64,000 bases of DNA, from positions 310,001-374,000 of the forward strand of contig JANQPV010000044.1 in the NCBI GenBank assembly GCA_028285305.1. Direction: 5' to 3'. The notes below the pieces were generated by a model. It was not told the origin of the DNA, did no database searches, and was given only the letters and a program-made list of their open reading frames with translations. The stretch's first letter is position 1, and every line of letters starts with the position of its first letter. A program made the translations under genes and the position numbers. This document shows positions 36,446-46,608 of the stretch, piece by piece. The DNA is from Alphaproteobacteria bacterium. Lineage in GTDB: Bacteria > Pseudomonadota > Alphaproteobacteria > SMXP01.

Positions 36446-37800
36446 TTTCGTGCCTCCGCAAGCGGTTCTGGCATCGGTGATGCACCTCCCGTGCGAGGAG
36501 GTGTAATCCGAATGGCTGTGATCTGGTTCTTAAAACGCCGCAAGATTTCAAAGCGATATCCGTAATAGCTGAATTGTTGGCCTGGAGAGGGAATGGTTTG
36601 AGCTTCGTGGATCACTAGCCCTGCGATGGTATTGGCCTCTTCATCCGGTAAATCCCATTCCATCGCCCGGTTTAAATCGCGAATCGTCACAAACCCATCT
36701 ACGTTGACGGTTCCGTTTGGTTGCGGACGAACCCCCGTCATGGCCGGATCGTGCTCATCAAGAATGTCGCCGACAATCTCCTCTAGGATGTCCTCAAGAG
36801 TGACGAGACCCATGAGCGCCCCGTATTCATCGATCACGAGGGCGAAGTGGCGTTTCTCGGCTTGAAACGCTCTCAATTGATCTGTGAGCGTAGTTGTTTC
36901 AGGCACGAACCACGGTTCGGTCAACAACGATCTGACGTCAATCTCACTTGGCGGTTGATCAGTGGTTTTGAGGACCTTTAGAATATCTTTGGCGTGGAGA
37001 ATGCCGATGATGTTTTCTTGGTTGTCCTCCCAAAAGGGGATGCGCGTATGAACGCTCGTGATGACCTGGTCGACAATTTCATCCGCTGGAAGATCAATGT
37101 CGAGCATGTTTATGTTCTTGCGATGAACCATAACTTCGTCCACCGTGAGATCCTTTAGATCGAGAATTCCCCCCAGCATATCTCGGTCTTGTTTGACGAT
37201 TGTCTGCTCTTGATGATGCAGATCGATTGTGCCGCGGATCTCTTCGTGTGCAGAAATTGACAGATCGTCGGATTTACCGGTCACCAGAGCGAGTGTTTGA
37301 GTGACGATGAGGCGCACGGTCATGACGAAGGGCGCAAAGGCGGCTACAGCGATTCGGATCATCGGGGCGACGAACATGGCAGCCCGCTCCGGATTCATGA
37401 TCGCCCAGGTTTTGGGGAGAACTTCTGCGAAGATCAGGACCAACACCGTCATGACCAGAGTGGCGAGCGCAACGCCTGAATTCCCAAGAAGGGCGGTGAA
37501 CAGACTGGTGGCAAGGGCAGTGGCCAAGATATTGACAAGATTGTTGCCAAGGAGGATGGCACCAATCAGCCGTTCCCTGTCATTCGTCAGCTGATTAACG
37601 ATCACGGCGCGTTTGCGGCCGTCCCGCTCGAACTGGAGCATGCGAGCCCGTGATGTTGCCGTCAGAGCGGTTTCAGAACCTGAGAAAAATCCCGACATGA
37701 CAAGGAGACCCGCGATCGCGCCGGCCGTTATGCCGATTTCCAAGAGGCTCAACGATGCCGCCGTCGTTGCTGCTTGGGTAATTTCAGAGAGTTCATCCAT
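36442..37800 (-). CDS. CNNM/CorC-HlyC family membrane protein
   Basis: This protein of about 452 residues has an N-terminal DUF21/CNNM transmembrane domain (GLLVMSGFFSGSETALTATSRARMLQFERDG), two CBS domains (VMVHRKNINMLDIDLPADE and FALVIDEYGALMGLVTLEDILEEIVGDI) and a C-terminal CorC/HlyC transporter-associated domain. The family is linked to Mg2+ and Co2+ homeostasis and is often annotated as hemolysin. It is the third gene after aroK and aroB; aroB ends only a few bases before its ATG at 37800. Confidence 0.92.
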   Translation of the reverse strand: MDELSEITQAATTAASLSLLEIGITAGAIAGLLVMSGFFSGSETALTATSRARMLQFERDGRKRAVIVNQLTNDRERLIGAILLGNNLVNILATALATSLFTALLGNSGVALATLVMTVLVLIFAEVLPKTWAIMNPERAAMFVAPMIRIAVAAFAPFVMTVRLIVTQTLALVTGKSDDLSISAHEEIRGTIDLHHQEQTIVKQDRDMLGGILDLKDLTVDEVMVHRKNINMLDIDLPADEIVDQVITSVHTRIPFWEDNQENIIGILHAKDILKVLKTTDQPPSEIDVRSLLTEPWFVPETTTLTDQLRAFQAEKRHFALVIDEYGALMGLVTLEDILEEIVGDILDEHDPAMTGVRPQPNGTVNVDGFVTIRDLNRAMEWDLPDEEANTIAGLVIHEAQTIPSPGQQFSYYGYRFEILRRFKNQITAIRITPPRTGGASPMPEPLAEARN

Positions 37801-37805
37801 GCTGG

Positions 37806-38963
37806 TCAAGGATGTGTTCGACTAACATCATCAAGCTTTCGGGTGAGAAATTGGACTAGTGCGCTTTCTTCGACCGACTTGTCAATGATCGTCTCACCAA
37901 TCTGTTTCATAAGAATAAATGTCAGCCGGCCGTCTTGGACTTTTTTGTCTTGGTACATATGGTGAATGAGCGTTTCCACAGATAGATGTGTTTGTGGGAT
38001 GTCCGCGAGCGACATCTTCATGCGACGGGTTTCCAGATGAGCCTCGATGCGCTCCCGGTCTGTGCTGCTGCATAATCCCAATTCTTCTGAGAAGCCGGCC
38101 GCCAGCGCCATACCTATTGATACGGCTTCGCCATGCAACAGCTCGGGCGTGTAACCGGTTATCGCCTCCAATGCATGACCAAATGTGTGTCCGAAGTTCA
38201 AAAGGGCCCGAACGTTGTCTTCGCGTTCGTCGCGGGCGACGATATCAGCCTTGATTGCGCAAGATCTGCGCACGGCTTGGATTACATCCATGGGACTTGA
38301 GGTGTTCACCATGGTCGCCGGGGAATCCAGCCAATCGAAGAACTCTGAATCGCAAATCAGACCGTATTTGACCACCTCAGCGTAGCCCGCCTTGAATTCG
38401 TTTTCCGGCAGCGTGCGAAGTACTCCGATGTCGCACAACACCATCAGAGGCTGATAGAACGAACCGATCAGGTTCTTTCCTTGTGGACTGTTTATGGCGG
38501 TCTTTCCGCCGACGGATGAGTCGACTTGGGAGAGCAGAGTTGTTGGAATCTGGATGAACCCAACGCCCCGGCGCAGGATCGATGCCGCAAATCCCGTAAG
38601 ATCTCCGATGACCCCGCCGCCAAAGGCAAGTATGGCATCGCTGCGCTCTACGCCAAGGTCCAACAGTCGCTCCGTGAGGGTCTGGAGGTGTTCGTAGGAT
38701 TTGGTTTGTTCTCCGGGCGGCAGGATTATTGTTTCGGTGCTGACGTTAGCGTCGTTCAGGGATTCCACTAAGTCCTCTAAGTGAAGGGGGGCGACGTTCT
38801 CGTCGGTTACAATGACCGTTTTGGGCCGCTTCAATTTGGGCGCGATCAGTGTCCCGGCTTGTTGCAACACTCCATCGTCCACATAAATCGGATATGTGCG
38901 CTCTCCCAGATTGACTATAATGGGAGCGGCCGGTGCGGCGCGCGTTCGTGAGGACTTTGTCAT
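37806..38963 (-). CDS. aroB: 3-dehydroquinate synthase
   Basis: The 385-residue protein matches AroB, the NAD+ and metal-dependent second enzyme of the shikimate pathway. It has LAFGGGVIGDLTGFAASILRRGVGFIQIPTTLLSQVDSSVGGKTAINSPQGKNLIGSFYQP and the metal-binding LNFGHTFGHALE motif. The length is normal. It lies 13 bases after aroK and directly before the CorC-like gene, the standard alphaproteobacterial operon. Confidence 0.97.
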   Translation of the reverse strand: MTKSSRTRAAPAAPIIVNLGERTYPIYVDDGVLQQAGTLIAPKLKRPKTVIVTDENVAPLHLEDLVESLNDANVSTETIILPPGEQTKSYEHLQTLTERLLDLGVERSDAILAFGGGVIGDLTGFAASILRRGVGFIQIPTTLLSQVDSSVGGKTAINSPQGKNLIGSFYQPLMVLCDIGVLRTLPENEFKAGYAEVVKYGLICDSEFFDWLDSPATMVNTSSPMDVIQAVRRSCAIKADIVARDEREDNVRALLNFGHTFGHALEAITGYTPELLHGEAVSIGMALAAGFSEELGLCSSTDRERIEAHLETRRMKMSLADIPQTHLSVETLIHHMYQDKKVQDGRLTFILMKQIGETIIDKSVEESALVQFLTRKLDDVSRTHP

Positions 38964-38976
38964 TTGTCGGTCGACG

Positions 38977-39522
38977 TCATATTTGGATTGATTCGCAGTA
39001 TTCGTTTAGACCCTGTAAAACTGCGTTGATCGTCTCTCTTTGGGGACGATCGACGCTTTCTACGGTAATGTGAGCCTTGGCGTAAACAGGGTAGCGCGCG
39101 CTCATAAGTTCGCGGAGAACTTCTGTCGGATTCTTTTCGTTAAGCAAAGGGCGATGGTTTCTCTTCGCGACCCGTTTGGTCAGTGTTTGCAGGTCCGCCT
39201 TTAGCCAGATCGATATGGCTTGGGATTGGATCAGCTCTCTTGTGTCAGGGTCCATATAGGCGCCGCCGCCCGTTGCTAAAACATGCGGGGGGTCTTTCAG
39301 CAATCTTGCAATCACTCTCTTTTCCCCGCGCCGAAACTCTTGCTCGCCGTGAGTCTGAAAGATTTCTGAAATCGAGAGGCCTGCCGCCTTTTCGATCTCC
39401 TCGTCTGCATCGACGAAAGGCAATCTCAGCTCAGTTGCCAGTCGGCGCCCGACCGTCGATTTGCCGGCTCCCATCAGCCCGACCAAGACGATGGATTTTG
39501 TGCACTTTTTCCTATTGATCAT
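38977..39522 (-). CDS. aroK: Shikimate kinase
   Basis: The 181-residue P-loop kinase has Walker A LVGLMGAGKSTVGRRLA, the shikimate-binding DADEEIEKAAGLSISEIF segment with FRRGEKRVI, and the GGGAYMDPDTRELI block. It phosphorylates shikimate at the 3-hydroxyl. It is the first gene of the aroK-aroB-CorC operon and is divergent from a small membrane protein gene and xerD. Confidence 0.97.
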   Translation of the reverse strand: MINRKKCTKSIVLVGLMGAGKSTVGRRLATELRLPFVDADEEIEKAAGLSISEIFQTHGEQEFRRGEKRVIARLLKDPPHVLATGGGAYMDPDTRELIQSQAISIWLKADLQTLTKRVAKRNHRPLLNEKNPTEVLRELMSARYPVYAKAHITVESVDRPQRETINAVLQGLNEYCESIQI

Positions 39523-39751
39523 CTCACTTTGGACAAAACTTCTTCCATTTCAGCTGTTTAGCATGGAATTTCATCGATCTTGAATTGTTTGGCGAATACC
39601 TTCACCATTTCCTCGGATTAGGCTATGGGTTGGCCCGTCAACCGTGTGCGCGAGCTTTGAGTGTGGGCACGTCTTTTCTTCCAGGTGATCATTGGTTCGG
39701 GTTTCACCGGTTTCGGTCGATGGGTGTGTTTGGCGTGGGGAGAGATGCCTA

Positions 39752-39895
39752 ATGAAGGGATTTGGTTTAGGACTTATCGTTGTTCTTGTTGCAACTGCCG
39801 CGGGCTTAGGCGGGCTGGCCATCATGAGCTCTCAGATTGAACCACCTGAACGCGCGCTCAGACATGTCCTTGAGGACTCCCGCTTTCCCCAATAA
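39752..39895 (+). CDS. Small single-pass membrane protein (47 residues)
   Basis: The frame codes for a short protein with one transmembrane helix (GLGLIVVLVATAAGLGGLAIM) and a polar tail ending EDSRFPQ. GGGGAGAG seven bases before the ATG is a good ribosome site, which supports a real gene. It sits between aroK and xerD, 46 bases upstream of xerD. I recall similar short membrane frames next to xerD in related genomes but cannot verify this. Confidence 0.55.
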   Translation: MKGFGLGLIVVLVATAAGLGGLAIMSSQIEPPERALRHVLEDSRFPQ

Positions 39896-39941
39896 TCATC
39901 GCGTTAACAGAGTGTTCATTTGAGCCGGGCTTGTTTGGGCC

Positions 39942-40862
39942 ATGTCCGATGATCGCCTCATCAACCTCTTTCTCGATATGATGACTGTCGAGCGGGGTGC
40001 CGCCGTAAACACAATCTCCGCTTATCGGCGTGATCTGGCCGATTTGTCGTCGTACTTGAAACCTCAAAGCACTAGCTTAGCGAAATGCTCAAGTCACCAT
40101 ATCAGCGGATACATTGCTTCACTGTCAAAACGGGGACTTGCTCCGGCCAGCCTCAATCGCAAGATGTCGTCTCTGCGCCGGTTCTTCAGATTTGTTTATG
40201 TGGAGGGTGTGCGGGCTGATAATCCATGTTCGCTGCTCCAGTCGCCGAGAACAGAACAGAAGCTGCCAAACTCGCTCACTCAATCAGATGTGGACAAACT
40301 CCTGGCTTATGCGGCCAACGATGAAAGTCCGGCGGGGGTGCGCTTGAGCTGCCTTTTGGAAGTACTTTACGCAACCGGTCTGCGCGTAAGTGAATTGGTG
40401 TCGTTGCCCCTAAGTGCGGTCATCCAGGATCCCCAGTTTTTGGTTATCAAAGGCAAGGGCGAGAAGGAGCGTTTGGTTCCCTTAACATCCGCGGCACGGT
40501 TAGGCATCCGCGGTTTTCTTCCCATCAGGGCACAAGAGATTGAGAATTATTCGGAAGCTCAAGTGGCTCGCGCCGGCAACTTCTTGTTTTGTTCGCGTGC
40601 CAAGTCGGGGCACCTGACACGGCAACGTTTTGGACAAACTCTGAAGGCTTGCGCTTTTGCGGCGGGACTAGATGGTGCCAAGATATCGCCGCACACGCTG
40701 CGCCATGCGTTCGCGACGCACTTGCTCGAAAATGGGGCAGATCTGCGAAGCGTCCAACAGCTATTGGGGCACGCGGATATCTCGACGACCCAGGTCTACA
40801 CTCATATTCTCGATGCCCGCCTGCGTCAGCTGGTGTTCGAGCGGCATCCGCTTGCGACCTAA
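39942..40862 (+). CDS. xerD: Site-specific tyrosine recombinase XerD
   Basis: The 306-residue recombinase has an N-terminal core-binding domain (ISAYRRDLADLSSYL, SLNRKMSSLRRFFRFVYVEGVRADNP). Its catalytic domain shows all active residues: Arg in ATGLRVSEL, Lys in KGKGEKER, His-x-x-Arg in HTLRHAFATHLL, His in LGHADISTTQ and the Tyr nucleophile in VYTHI. The length is typical of XerD, which acts with XerC at dif to resolve chromosome dimers. The chromosomal context argues against a phage integrase. Confidence 0.95.
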   Translation: MSDDRLINLFLDMMTVERGAAVNTISAYRRDLADLSSYLKPQSTSLAKCSSHHISGYIASLSKRGLAPASLNRKMSSLRRFFRFVYVEGVRADNPCSLLQSPRTEQKLPNSLTQSDVDKLLAYAANDESPAGVRLSCLLEVLYATGLRVSELVSLPLSAVIQDPQFLVIKGKGEKERLVPLTSAARLGIRGFLPIRAQEIENYSEAQVARAGNFLFCSRAKSGHLTRQRFGQTLKACAFAAGLDGAKISPHTLRHAFATHLLENGADLRSVQQLLGHADISTTQVYTHILDARLRQLVFERHPLAT

Positions 40863-40992
40863 TCCTGTCCGACTGCATTGCTTGCGCGTTACAAGTGGTC
40901 AACGGAGAAGCTGCCCGAGTTGACTCTCGCCGTGCGCGAACCTAGGTATTGGCAAATTTTTTGCAGTTTTTTCGCCCAGATTGGAGATCTTC

Positions 40993-41985
40993 ATGAGCTT
41001 TACCAAGGTTGAGCCCGCTCCCGTGCGGTTATGCCGCTCTCAGTTGTTCGTTCCTTGCGTTCGGCCCGCCCTCTTTGAGAAAGCGGCGAGCGGCCCAGCG
41101 GATGTCATTTCGCTCGACTTGGAGGATTCGGTCGCACCGAACGACAAGCCTCAAGCACGCGAGAATCTGATCCAAGCCCTCAACGACGTCGACTTTGGAG
41201 AAAAGACCATCTCTATGCGTATCAACGGACTGGATACGCATTGGTGCTATCGGGATGTAATCGATGTAATCGCCAAGGGCGGCGAGCGCCTGGACTTGAT
41301 CATGATCCCTAAGGTGGGGTGCGCCGCAGATATCTATGCGATCGACATGCTTATCACCCAAGTTGAAATGGAAATTGGGCGAAAGAAGCCCGTAAAGCTG
41401 GAAGTCATTATAGAAAGTGCGGCCGGCCTGGAGAACATCGTTGAAATCGCCGGTGCGAGCCCACGGCTCGATGCGCTTCACTTCGGCGCGGCCGATTATG
41501 CCGCCTCGACCGGCATGAGAACGACAAACATCGGTGGCCCCAATCCGGATTATGTCATTCTGACAGATCCGGACGCACAGGAGTCCAGGGATATTCACTG
41601 GCAAGATCTGTGGCATTATCCCATGATGCGGATGGTGGCGGCGGCGCGCATGCACGGATTGCGGCCCATCGATGGTCCGTTTGGGAATTACAGTGATCCC
41701 GACGGCTTCCGCGCCCATGGCAACCGTTCGGCTATATTGGGCTGTGAAGGGAAATGGGCGATCCATCCAAGTCAAGTCGGATTGGCGAATGAAATCTTTA
41801 CCCCCCCGGCTGATGAAGTTGAGAAAGCGGAAAAGATTGTCGCGGAAATGACAAAAGGTCAGTCCGAAGGATTTGGAGCGGTTTCCTTGGATGGAGGCCT
41901 TATTGACGCGGCGTCTATCCGGCAGGCCGAAAACATCGTTCGTCAGATGGACATGATCCGGAAAGCAGAGACTGCGCGCAAATGA
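40993..41985 (+). CDS. CoA-ester lyase, L-malyl-CoA/beta-methylmalyl-CoA lyase-like
   Basis: The 330-residue TIM-barrel protein belongs to the HpcH/CitE group. RSQLFVPCVRPALFEKAASGPADVISLDLEDSVAP, the SMRINGLDTHWCYRDV segment, EVIIESAAGLENI and GCEGKWAIHPSQVGLANEIF resemble malyl-CoA lyase (Mcl1). That enzyme splits malyl-CoA into acetyl-CoA and glyoxylate, and methylmalyl-CoA into propionyl-CoA and glyoxylate, in the ethylmalonyl-CoA pathway. GGAG six bases before ATG 40993 decides the start. It is followed by accA, so it may support C2 and fatty-acid carbon flow. Confidence 0.88.
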   Translation: MSFTKVEPAPVRLCRSQLFVPCVRPALFEKAASGPADVISLDLEDSVAPNDKPQARENLIQALNDVDFGEKTISMRINGLDTHWCYRDVIDVIAKGGERLDLIMIPKVGCAADIYAIDMLITQVEMEIGRKKPVKLEVIIESAAGLENIVEIAGASPRLDALHFGAADYAASTGMRTTNIGGPNPDYVILTDPDAQESRDIHWQDLWHYPMMRMVAAARMHGLRPIDGPFGNYSDPDGFRAHGNRSAILGCEGKWAIHPSQVGLANEIFTPPADEVEKAEKIVAEMTKGQSEGFGAVSLDGGLIDAASIRQAENIVRQMDMIRKAETARK

Positions 41986-42062
41986 GATTAGAGATTAACG
42001 TGTGAAGGGAGAGGGTGCTTCCGACTGTGGCGCTAAACTGGTCCGCAGGCTGAAGGTTCTAA

Positions 42063-43037
42063 GTGCCGATGGTAACACAGTCATATTTGGACTTTGAATC
42101 ACAGATCGCCGAGCTCGAAGGCAAGATCCAGGATCTTCGCCAAGTCGATACGGACGGAACGACGGTCAACATTGACGATGAAATCAAGCGTCTTGAGAAC
42201 AAAGTCGGCAATCTGCTGAAAGATACGTACGCGAAGCTCTCGCCTTGGCAAAAAACGCTTGTGTCGAGACACCCCAATCGACCGCACTTCCAAGATTATA
42301 TAGAAGTCTTGATCGAAGACTTCACCCCCCTTGCCGGCGACAGATTATACGGAGAGGATAAGGCTATCATTGCCGGCCTCGGCCGCTTTAAGGGACGGTC
42401 TGTTGCGATTATCGGTCAAGAGAAGGGGCATGACACCGAATCTCGGTTGAAGCACAATTTCGGTATGGCTGAACCGGAGGGCTATAGAAAAGCGATTCGT
42501 ATAATGAAGATGGCCGAAGACTTTGATCTGCCGGTCCTTACCCTTGCCGATACGCCTGGCGCGTATCCGGGGATCGGGGCCGAAGAAAGAGGCCAAGCGG
42601 AAGCCATCGCCCGCTCAACACAAATGTGCCTTAAGCTTGGTGTGCCAATCATTTCCGTTATCATCGGGGAGGGAATGTCGGGGGGTGCCGTCTCTATTGC
42701 TACGGCAAACCGCGTCTATATGCTGGAACACTCCATATACTCGGTGATTTCGCCCGAAGCTTGCTCATCGATCTTATGGCGCTCAGCGGATCGGGCCAAA
42801 GATGCGGCGGCGGGTATGAAATTGACCGCCCAGCATCTTCATGAACTCAATGTGATTGATGATATCATTCCGGAACCGGTTGGCGGCGCGCACAGAGCTC
42901 CAACGGAAACCATCCAGAAGACGGGAGACGTTGTCGAGGCATCGCTCAACGAGTTCGCCAGCTTCACGGATGATCAGCTTCGACATCAACGGCGAGAAAA
43001 GTTCTTGGCGATTGGTCGAACCGAGTTTGGCAATTAA
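42063..43037 (+). CDS. accA: Acetyl-CoA carboxylase carboxyltransferase subunit alpha
   Basis: The 324-residue protein matches AccA: YLDFESQIAELEGKIQDLR at the N-terminus, KTLVSRHPNRPHFQDYIEVLIEDFTPLAGDRLYGEDKAIIAGL, and TLADTPGAYPGIGAEERGQAEAIA. It transfers the carboxyl group from biotin to acetyl-CoA with AccD. The start is GTG 42063; an in-frame ATG six bases later is possible. AccD is not in the window. Confidence 0.97.
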   Translation: MPMVTQSYLDFESQIAELEGKIQDLRQVDTDGTTVNIDDEIKRLENKVGNLLKDTYAKLSPWQKTLVSRHPNRPHFQDYIEVLIEDFTPLAGDRLYGEDKAIIAGLGRFKGRSVAIIGQEKGHDTESRLKHNFGMAEPEGYRKAIRIMKMAEDFDLPVLTLADTPGAYPGIGAEERGQAEAIARSTQMCLKLGVPIISVIIGEGMSGGAVSIATANRVYMLEHSIYSVISPEACSSILWRSADRAKDAAAGMKLTAQHLHELNVIDDIIPEPVGGAHRAPTETIQKTGDVVEASLNEFASFTDDQLRHQRREKFLAIGRTEFGN

Positions 43038-43105
43038 GCTCTTGCGCCTGGCCCCGTGATCCCGCTAATCAAGCTCATCGAGTTGAATTGCAGGGATGGG
43101 CATTC

Positions 43106-43534
43106 ATGACGCGGAATTTGGTCTTGGTAGCTTTGGTGGCGTCTTTTACGGCCACGCAGGCTGTGGCTCTTGATGTTGCTGGTCTATGGTTGACGCCAGA
43201 CGGGGCCTCTCATGTGGAGATCGCGGATTGTGGAGACGGTACGCCGTGCGGATCGGTCTCTTGGATCGATCCTGCCGCGACCGATGCGACCAGGGATGAG
43301 AATAATCCGGATGAAACGTTGCGTTCGCGGCCGCTTATCGGTTTGGAGATCTTACAGGGATTTGAGCGCAAAGATGATCGCTGGCGGGGGGGAACGATCT
43401 ATGACCCCGAAGACGGCCGGTCTTATGGCTCGCGTCTGAAAAGCAAGGACGACGGTACACTCGAAGTTAAAGGGTGTATAGGTCCCATTTGCCAGACACA
43501 GATTTGGACACCTGTCTCAGAACCTGCTCCCTAG
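43106..43534 (+). CDS. DUF2147 secreted protein
   Basis: This roughly 142-residue protein has a Sec signal peptide ([19 protein letters not shown]) and a DUF2147 domain: [70 protein letters not shown] and [14 protein letters not shown]. It is a small periplasmic beta-barrel-like fold of unknown role with four conserved cysteines. Its TAG stop is read in CTAG, which also gives the stop of the convergent secA. Confidence 0.9.
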   Translation: MTRNLVLVALVASFTATQAVALDVAGLWLTPDGASHVEIADCGDGTPCGSVSWIDPAATDATRDENNPDETLRSRPLIGLEILQGFERKDDRWRGGTIYDPEDGRSYGSRLKSKDDGTLEVKGCIGPICQTQIWTPVSEPAP

Positions 43535-46269
43535 GCGCTGACGGCAAATGCTGGATTGCCATGGCAGTGTTTGTACTTTTTTCCTGAACCGCATGGGCAG
43601 GGCGCATTTCTGGAGACCTTGCCCCAAGTAGATGGGTCGTTGGGATTGATCGGTACATCCTTGGGCCGCGCGAACGTTCCAGATCCGTTTGCGGCCCGGG
43701 GATCCATCTCGTTTTCGCCAGTGTTCGGATCGGCGTGCACTTCTTGCATGTCGATGGCTTGAGGCTCGATAATCGGTGGCGGGGCCTCCTTCACCAATTG
43801 GACTTGCGCCAGATGTCGGGAAGTATCTGTGCGAAGACGATGCAATAAGTTTTCGAACATCGAAAACGCTTCCGTCTTGTATTCGTTTAACGGATTTCTT
43901 TGGCCATGGGCTCGCAATCCGATTGTCGCTCTCAGATGATCGAGCTGAGCAAGATGTTCCCGCCAGTTTGTATCGATCGTCTGCAATAGGATACTCTTCT
44001 CCAGATAACGCATTGTGTCGGGACCAAATTCCATGGCTCGATCGGCCATCATCTTGTCAACGGCTTCCGATGCCCGACCGCGAATCTCTTCGTCTGCAAT
44101 GCCTTCTTCTTGAGCCCAGTCCTTGACGGGTAAATCAAGGCCAAATGTCTCTTTTAGTTCGGTCGCAAGCCCTTCGGAATCCCATTGTTCCGCATACGCT
44201 TTTTCCGGAATGTGCTGAGCTACGAGATCGTCGACCAACTGGTGGCGCATGTCTTGGACAACTTCGTTCACGTTCTCGGCGCTCATTATGTCGACGCGCT
44301 GTTCGAAGATCGCTTTGCGCTGATCGTTCATGACGTCATCGTATTTGAGCAAGTTCTTGCGGACATCAAAGTTTCGCACTTCTACCTTTTGTTGGGCCTT
44401 CTCGAGAGCACGATTGATCCAGGGGTGCACGATCGCTTCGCCTTCTTCGAGCCCCAGTTTCTGAAGCATTCCGTCCAGGCGATCGGAGCCAAAAATGCGC
44501 ATTAGGTCGTCTTGCAGGCTCAAGTAAAACTTGGACCGGCCTGGGTCCCCTTGTCGTCCCGTGCGGCCACGCAGTTGGTTATCGATGCGCCGGCTTTCGT
44601 GACGTTCCGTACCAATGACATAAAGGCCGCCGGCATCCAGGCTCTCTTGCTTCTTGGCGGCAACGTCGGCAGTGATCTTCTCTTTTTTGGCGTCGCGGTC
44701 TGGCCCCTCGGGCATATCGCCAAGTTCTTCGCCGAGGCGCATATCCAAGTTACCGCCAAGTTGAATATCAGTGCCGCGGCCGGCCATGTTCGTGGCAATT
44801 GTCACTGCACCCGGAACGCCCGCTTGAGCGATGATCTGCGCTTCTTGCTCATGGTATCTGGCGTTCAGAACATTGTGCTTGATCTTGCGCTTCTTCAGCA
44901 TCTTGGACAAGAGCTCGGACTTCTCGATACTGACGGTGCCGACCAAGATCGGCTGTTTGTTTTTGTTGCATTCTTCGATTTCCATCAGGATCGCTTCGTA
45001 TTTTTCTTCCGCGGTCCGATAAATCTCGTCGTCTTCATCAATGCGAACGATCGGGAGATTGGTTGGAATGTCAACGACATGAAGCCCATAAATCTCATCG
45101 AACTCGGCAGCTTCGGTCATTGCAGTCCCGGTCATGCCCGCCAATTTGTCATAGAGCCGGAAATAGTTTTGGAACGTCACGGAGGCAAGGGTTTGGTTTT
45201 CAGGCTGAATGGCCGTGCCTTCTTTTGCCTCAAGGGCTTGATGCAAGCCGTCCGAGTACCGACGGCCTTCCATCATGCGGCCGGTGAACTCGTCAATGAT
45301 AACCACTTGGTCGTTTCTGACAATGTAGTCGGTGTCTCTCTGAAACAGCGTATGCGCGCGAAGACCCTGATTGACGTGGTGGACAATCGTCACGTTGGCA
45401 ACATCGTAGAGGCTGTCGCCTTCGAGCATGTCGCGTTCCTTGAGCAGTTGTTCGACGTGTTCGTTGCCTTCTTCGGTCAGCGTAACGTTTTTTGCTTTCT
45501 CATCGATCTCGTAGTCTTCTTCAATCAGATGAGGAATGATCTTGTCGACGGTTCGGTAGAGTTCCGACTGATCCGCAAGTGCGCCGGAAATGATCAACGG
45601 CGTGCGGGCCTCATCCACGAGGATTGAGTCCACTTCGTCGACGATTGCAAAGTAATGACCGCGTTGAACCATTGCGTCCAACTCCGGTTTCATATTGTCG
45701 CGAAGATAATCGAAACCGAACTCGTTGTTGGTTCCATAGGTGACATCGGCCGCGTACGCCGCTTTTCGTTCTTCGTCGCTTAGCCCGTGGATGATACAGC
45801 CAACGCTTAACCCCAAGAATTCATAGATCTGACCCATCCACTCTGCGTCGCGCTGTGCCAAATAGTCGTTGACGGTGACAACGTGGACGCCCCGCTGTGT
45901 GAGGGCGTTGAGATAGACCGCCAACGTGGCGACAAGAGTTTTACCTTCACCCGTTCTCATTTCGGAGATTTTTCCGGCGTGCAGAACCATGCCTCCCAGC
46001 AGTTGCACATCATAGTGACGCTGGCCCAAGGTCCGTTTGGCGCCTTCCCGCACCGTCGCAAAGGCCTCGGGAAGGAGTTGATCTAGAGTTTCTCCCTCCT
46101 TGTACCGCTCTCTTAGGGTCTCTGTTTTGGCCCTTAATTCTTCATCCGTGAGCTTTTCCCAATCCGGTTCCAAAGCGTTGATCGCGTCGACTTGACCGCT
46201 CAATTTCTTAACGTAGCGGTCGTTGGCTGTTCCAAAGAGACGCTTTGCGACTTTGTCTAAACCGAGCAT
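43531..46269 (-). CDS. secA: Preprotein translocase ATPase SecA
   Basis: The 912-residue protein is full-length SecA, the motor of Sec protein export. It has MRTGEGKTL (Walker A), the DEAD-type [15 protein letters not shown], the [27 protein letters not shown] preprotein-binding start, [13 protein letters not shown] and a C-terminal zinc motif [14 protein letters not shown]. It is divergent from the PpiC-type gene, with a candidate promoter at 46414-46442. Confidence 0.98.
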   Translation of the reverse strand: MLGLDKVAKRLFGTANDRYVKKLSGQVDAINALEPDWEKLTDEELRAKTETLRERYKEGETLDQLLPEAFATVREGAKRTLGQRHYDVQLLGGMVLHAGKISEMRTGEGKTLVATLAVYLNALTQRGVHVVTVNDYLAQRDAEWMGQIYEFLGLSVGCIIHGLSDEERKAAYAADVTYGTNNEFGFDYLRDNMKPELDAMVQRGHYFAIVDEVDSILVDEARTPLIISGALADQSELYRTVDKIIPHLIEEDYEIDEKAKNVTLTEEGNEHVEQLLKERDMLEGDSLYDVANVTIVHHVNQGLRAHTLFQRDTDYIVRNDQVVIIDEFTGRMMEGRRYSDGLHQALEAKEGTAIQPENQTLASVTFQNYFRLYDKLAGMTGTAMTEAAEFDEIYGLHVVDIPTNLPIVRIDEDDEIYRTAEEKYEAILMEIEECNKNKQPILVGTVSIEKSELLSKMLKKRKIKHNVLNARYHEQEAQIIAQAGVPGAVTIATNMAGRGTDIQLGGNLDMRLGEELGDMPEGPDRDAKKEKITADVAAKKQESLDAGGLYVIGTERHESRRIDNQLRGRTGRQGDPGRSKFYLSLQDDLMRIFGSDRLDGMLQKLGLEEGEAIVHPWINRALEKAQQKVEVRNFDVRKNLLKYDDVMNDQRKAIFEQRVDIMSAENVNEVVQDMRHQLVDDLVAQHIPEKAYAEQWDSEGLATELKETFGLDLPVKDWAQEEGIADEEIRGRASEAVDKMMADRAMEFGPDTMRYLEKSILLQTIDTNWREHLAQLDHLRATIGLRAHGQRNPLNEYKTEAFSMFENLLHRLRTDTSRHLAQVQLVKEAPPPIIEPQAIDMQEVHADPNTGENEMDPRAANGSGTFARPKDVPINPNDPSTWGKVSRNAPCPCGSGKKYKHCHGNPAFAVSA

Positions 46270-46608
46270 GTAATCCGTCCTATTGCCCTTATGGTCACTA
46301 AATCAATACCGGGCCCGCCAGCGTTGGGGCAAGTCCCTCGAATTTATGGGAAAATCGCATAGTGTGGCGAACGTCATTAGAGCCCGGTGCGACCTCGAAC
46401 CGGGATAGTGTGGTAGATAAGAGGGCCTGATTGTGTTGTCAACGCGATCACCGCCTGCGAGTGTTCTGCCAAATGAAGGATTGGCCACTAAAATCGCCGC
46501 CAAAGTTAGCGAAAGTGTCATTCTTCGGCGTTCGCCTTTAAGAAGAGTTTACCCAAGTCTCGGAGGATGGCGCAGAGCGAGATCAGGGTCCAAAGCCGGG
46601 AAAGTTCA
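46270..46608. other. Divergent secA/isomerase intergenic region
   Basis: This 339-base region has no convincing gene. It holds the candidate secA promoter and, within the presumed secA leader, a perfect 6-bp stem CCCGGT (46383-46388) and ACCGGG (46399-46404) with a 10-base loop. No SecM-like leader peptide is evident. Confidence 0.5.
46414..46442 (-). promoter_or_regulatory. Candidate secA promoter
   Basis: On the minus strand a perfect TTGACA (46442-46437) is followed after 17 bases by TATCTA (46419-46414). The box pair lies about 145 bases upstream of the secA start codon, leaving a leader with one clear hairpin. Confidence 0.55.

Noticed and set aside
39942-40862. Tyrosine recombinase considered as the integrase of a mobile element
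   Set aside because: Length, N-terminal core-binding domain and the aroK/aroB neighbourhood fit chromosomal XerD. No attachment repeats or phage genes are present.
40937-40975. T-rich stretch before the malyl-CoA lyase-like gene, considered as an intrinsic terminator of xerD
   Set aside because: The T-runs are present but no stable GC-rich hairpin precedes them.
44512-45627. Open frame of 371 codons on the plus strand
   Set aside because: It lies wholly antisense to secA, whose product is unmistakable. It has no ribosome site or motif, and its length follows from the codon pattern of the real gene.
46303-46521. Minus-strand 72-codon frame upstream of secA, considered as a SecM-like leader
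   Set aside because: It has no arrest-type C-terminal sequence, and its start lies upstream of the candidate secA promoter boxes.
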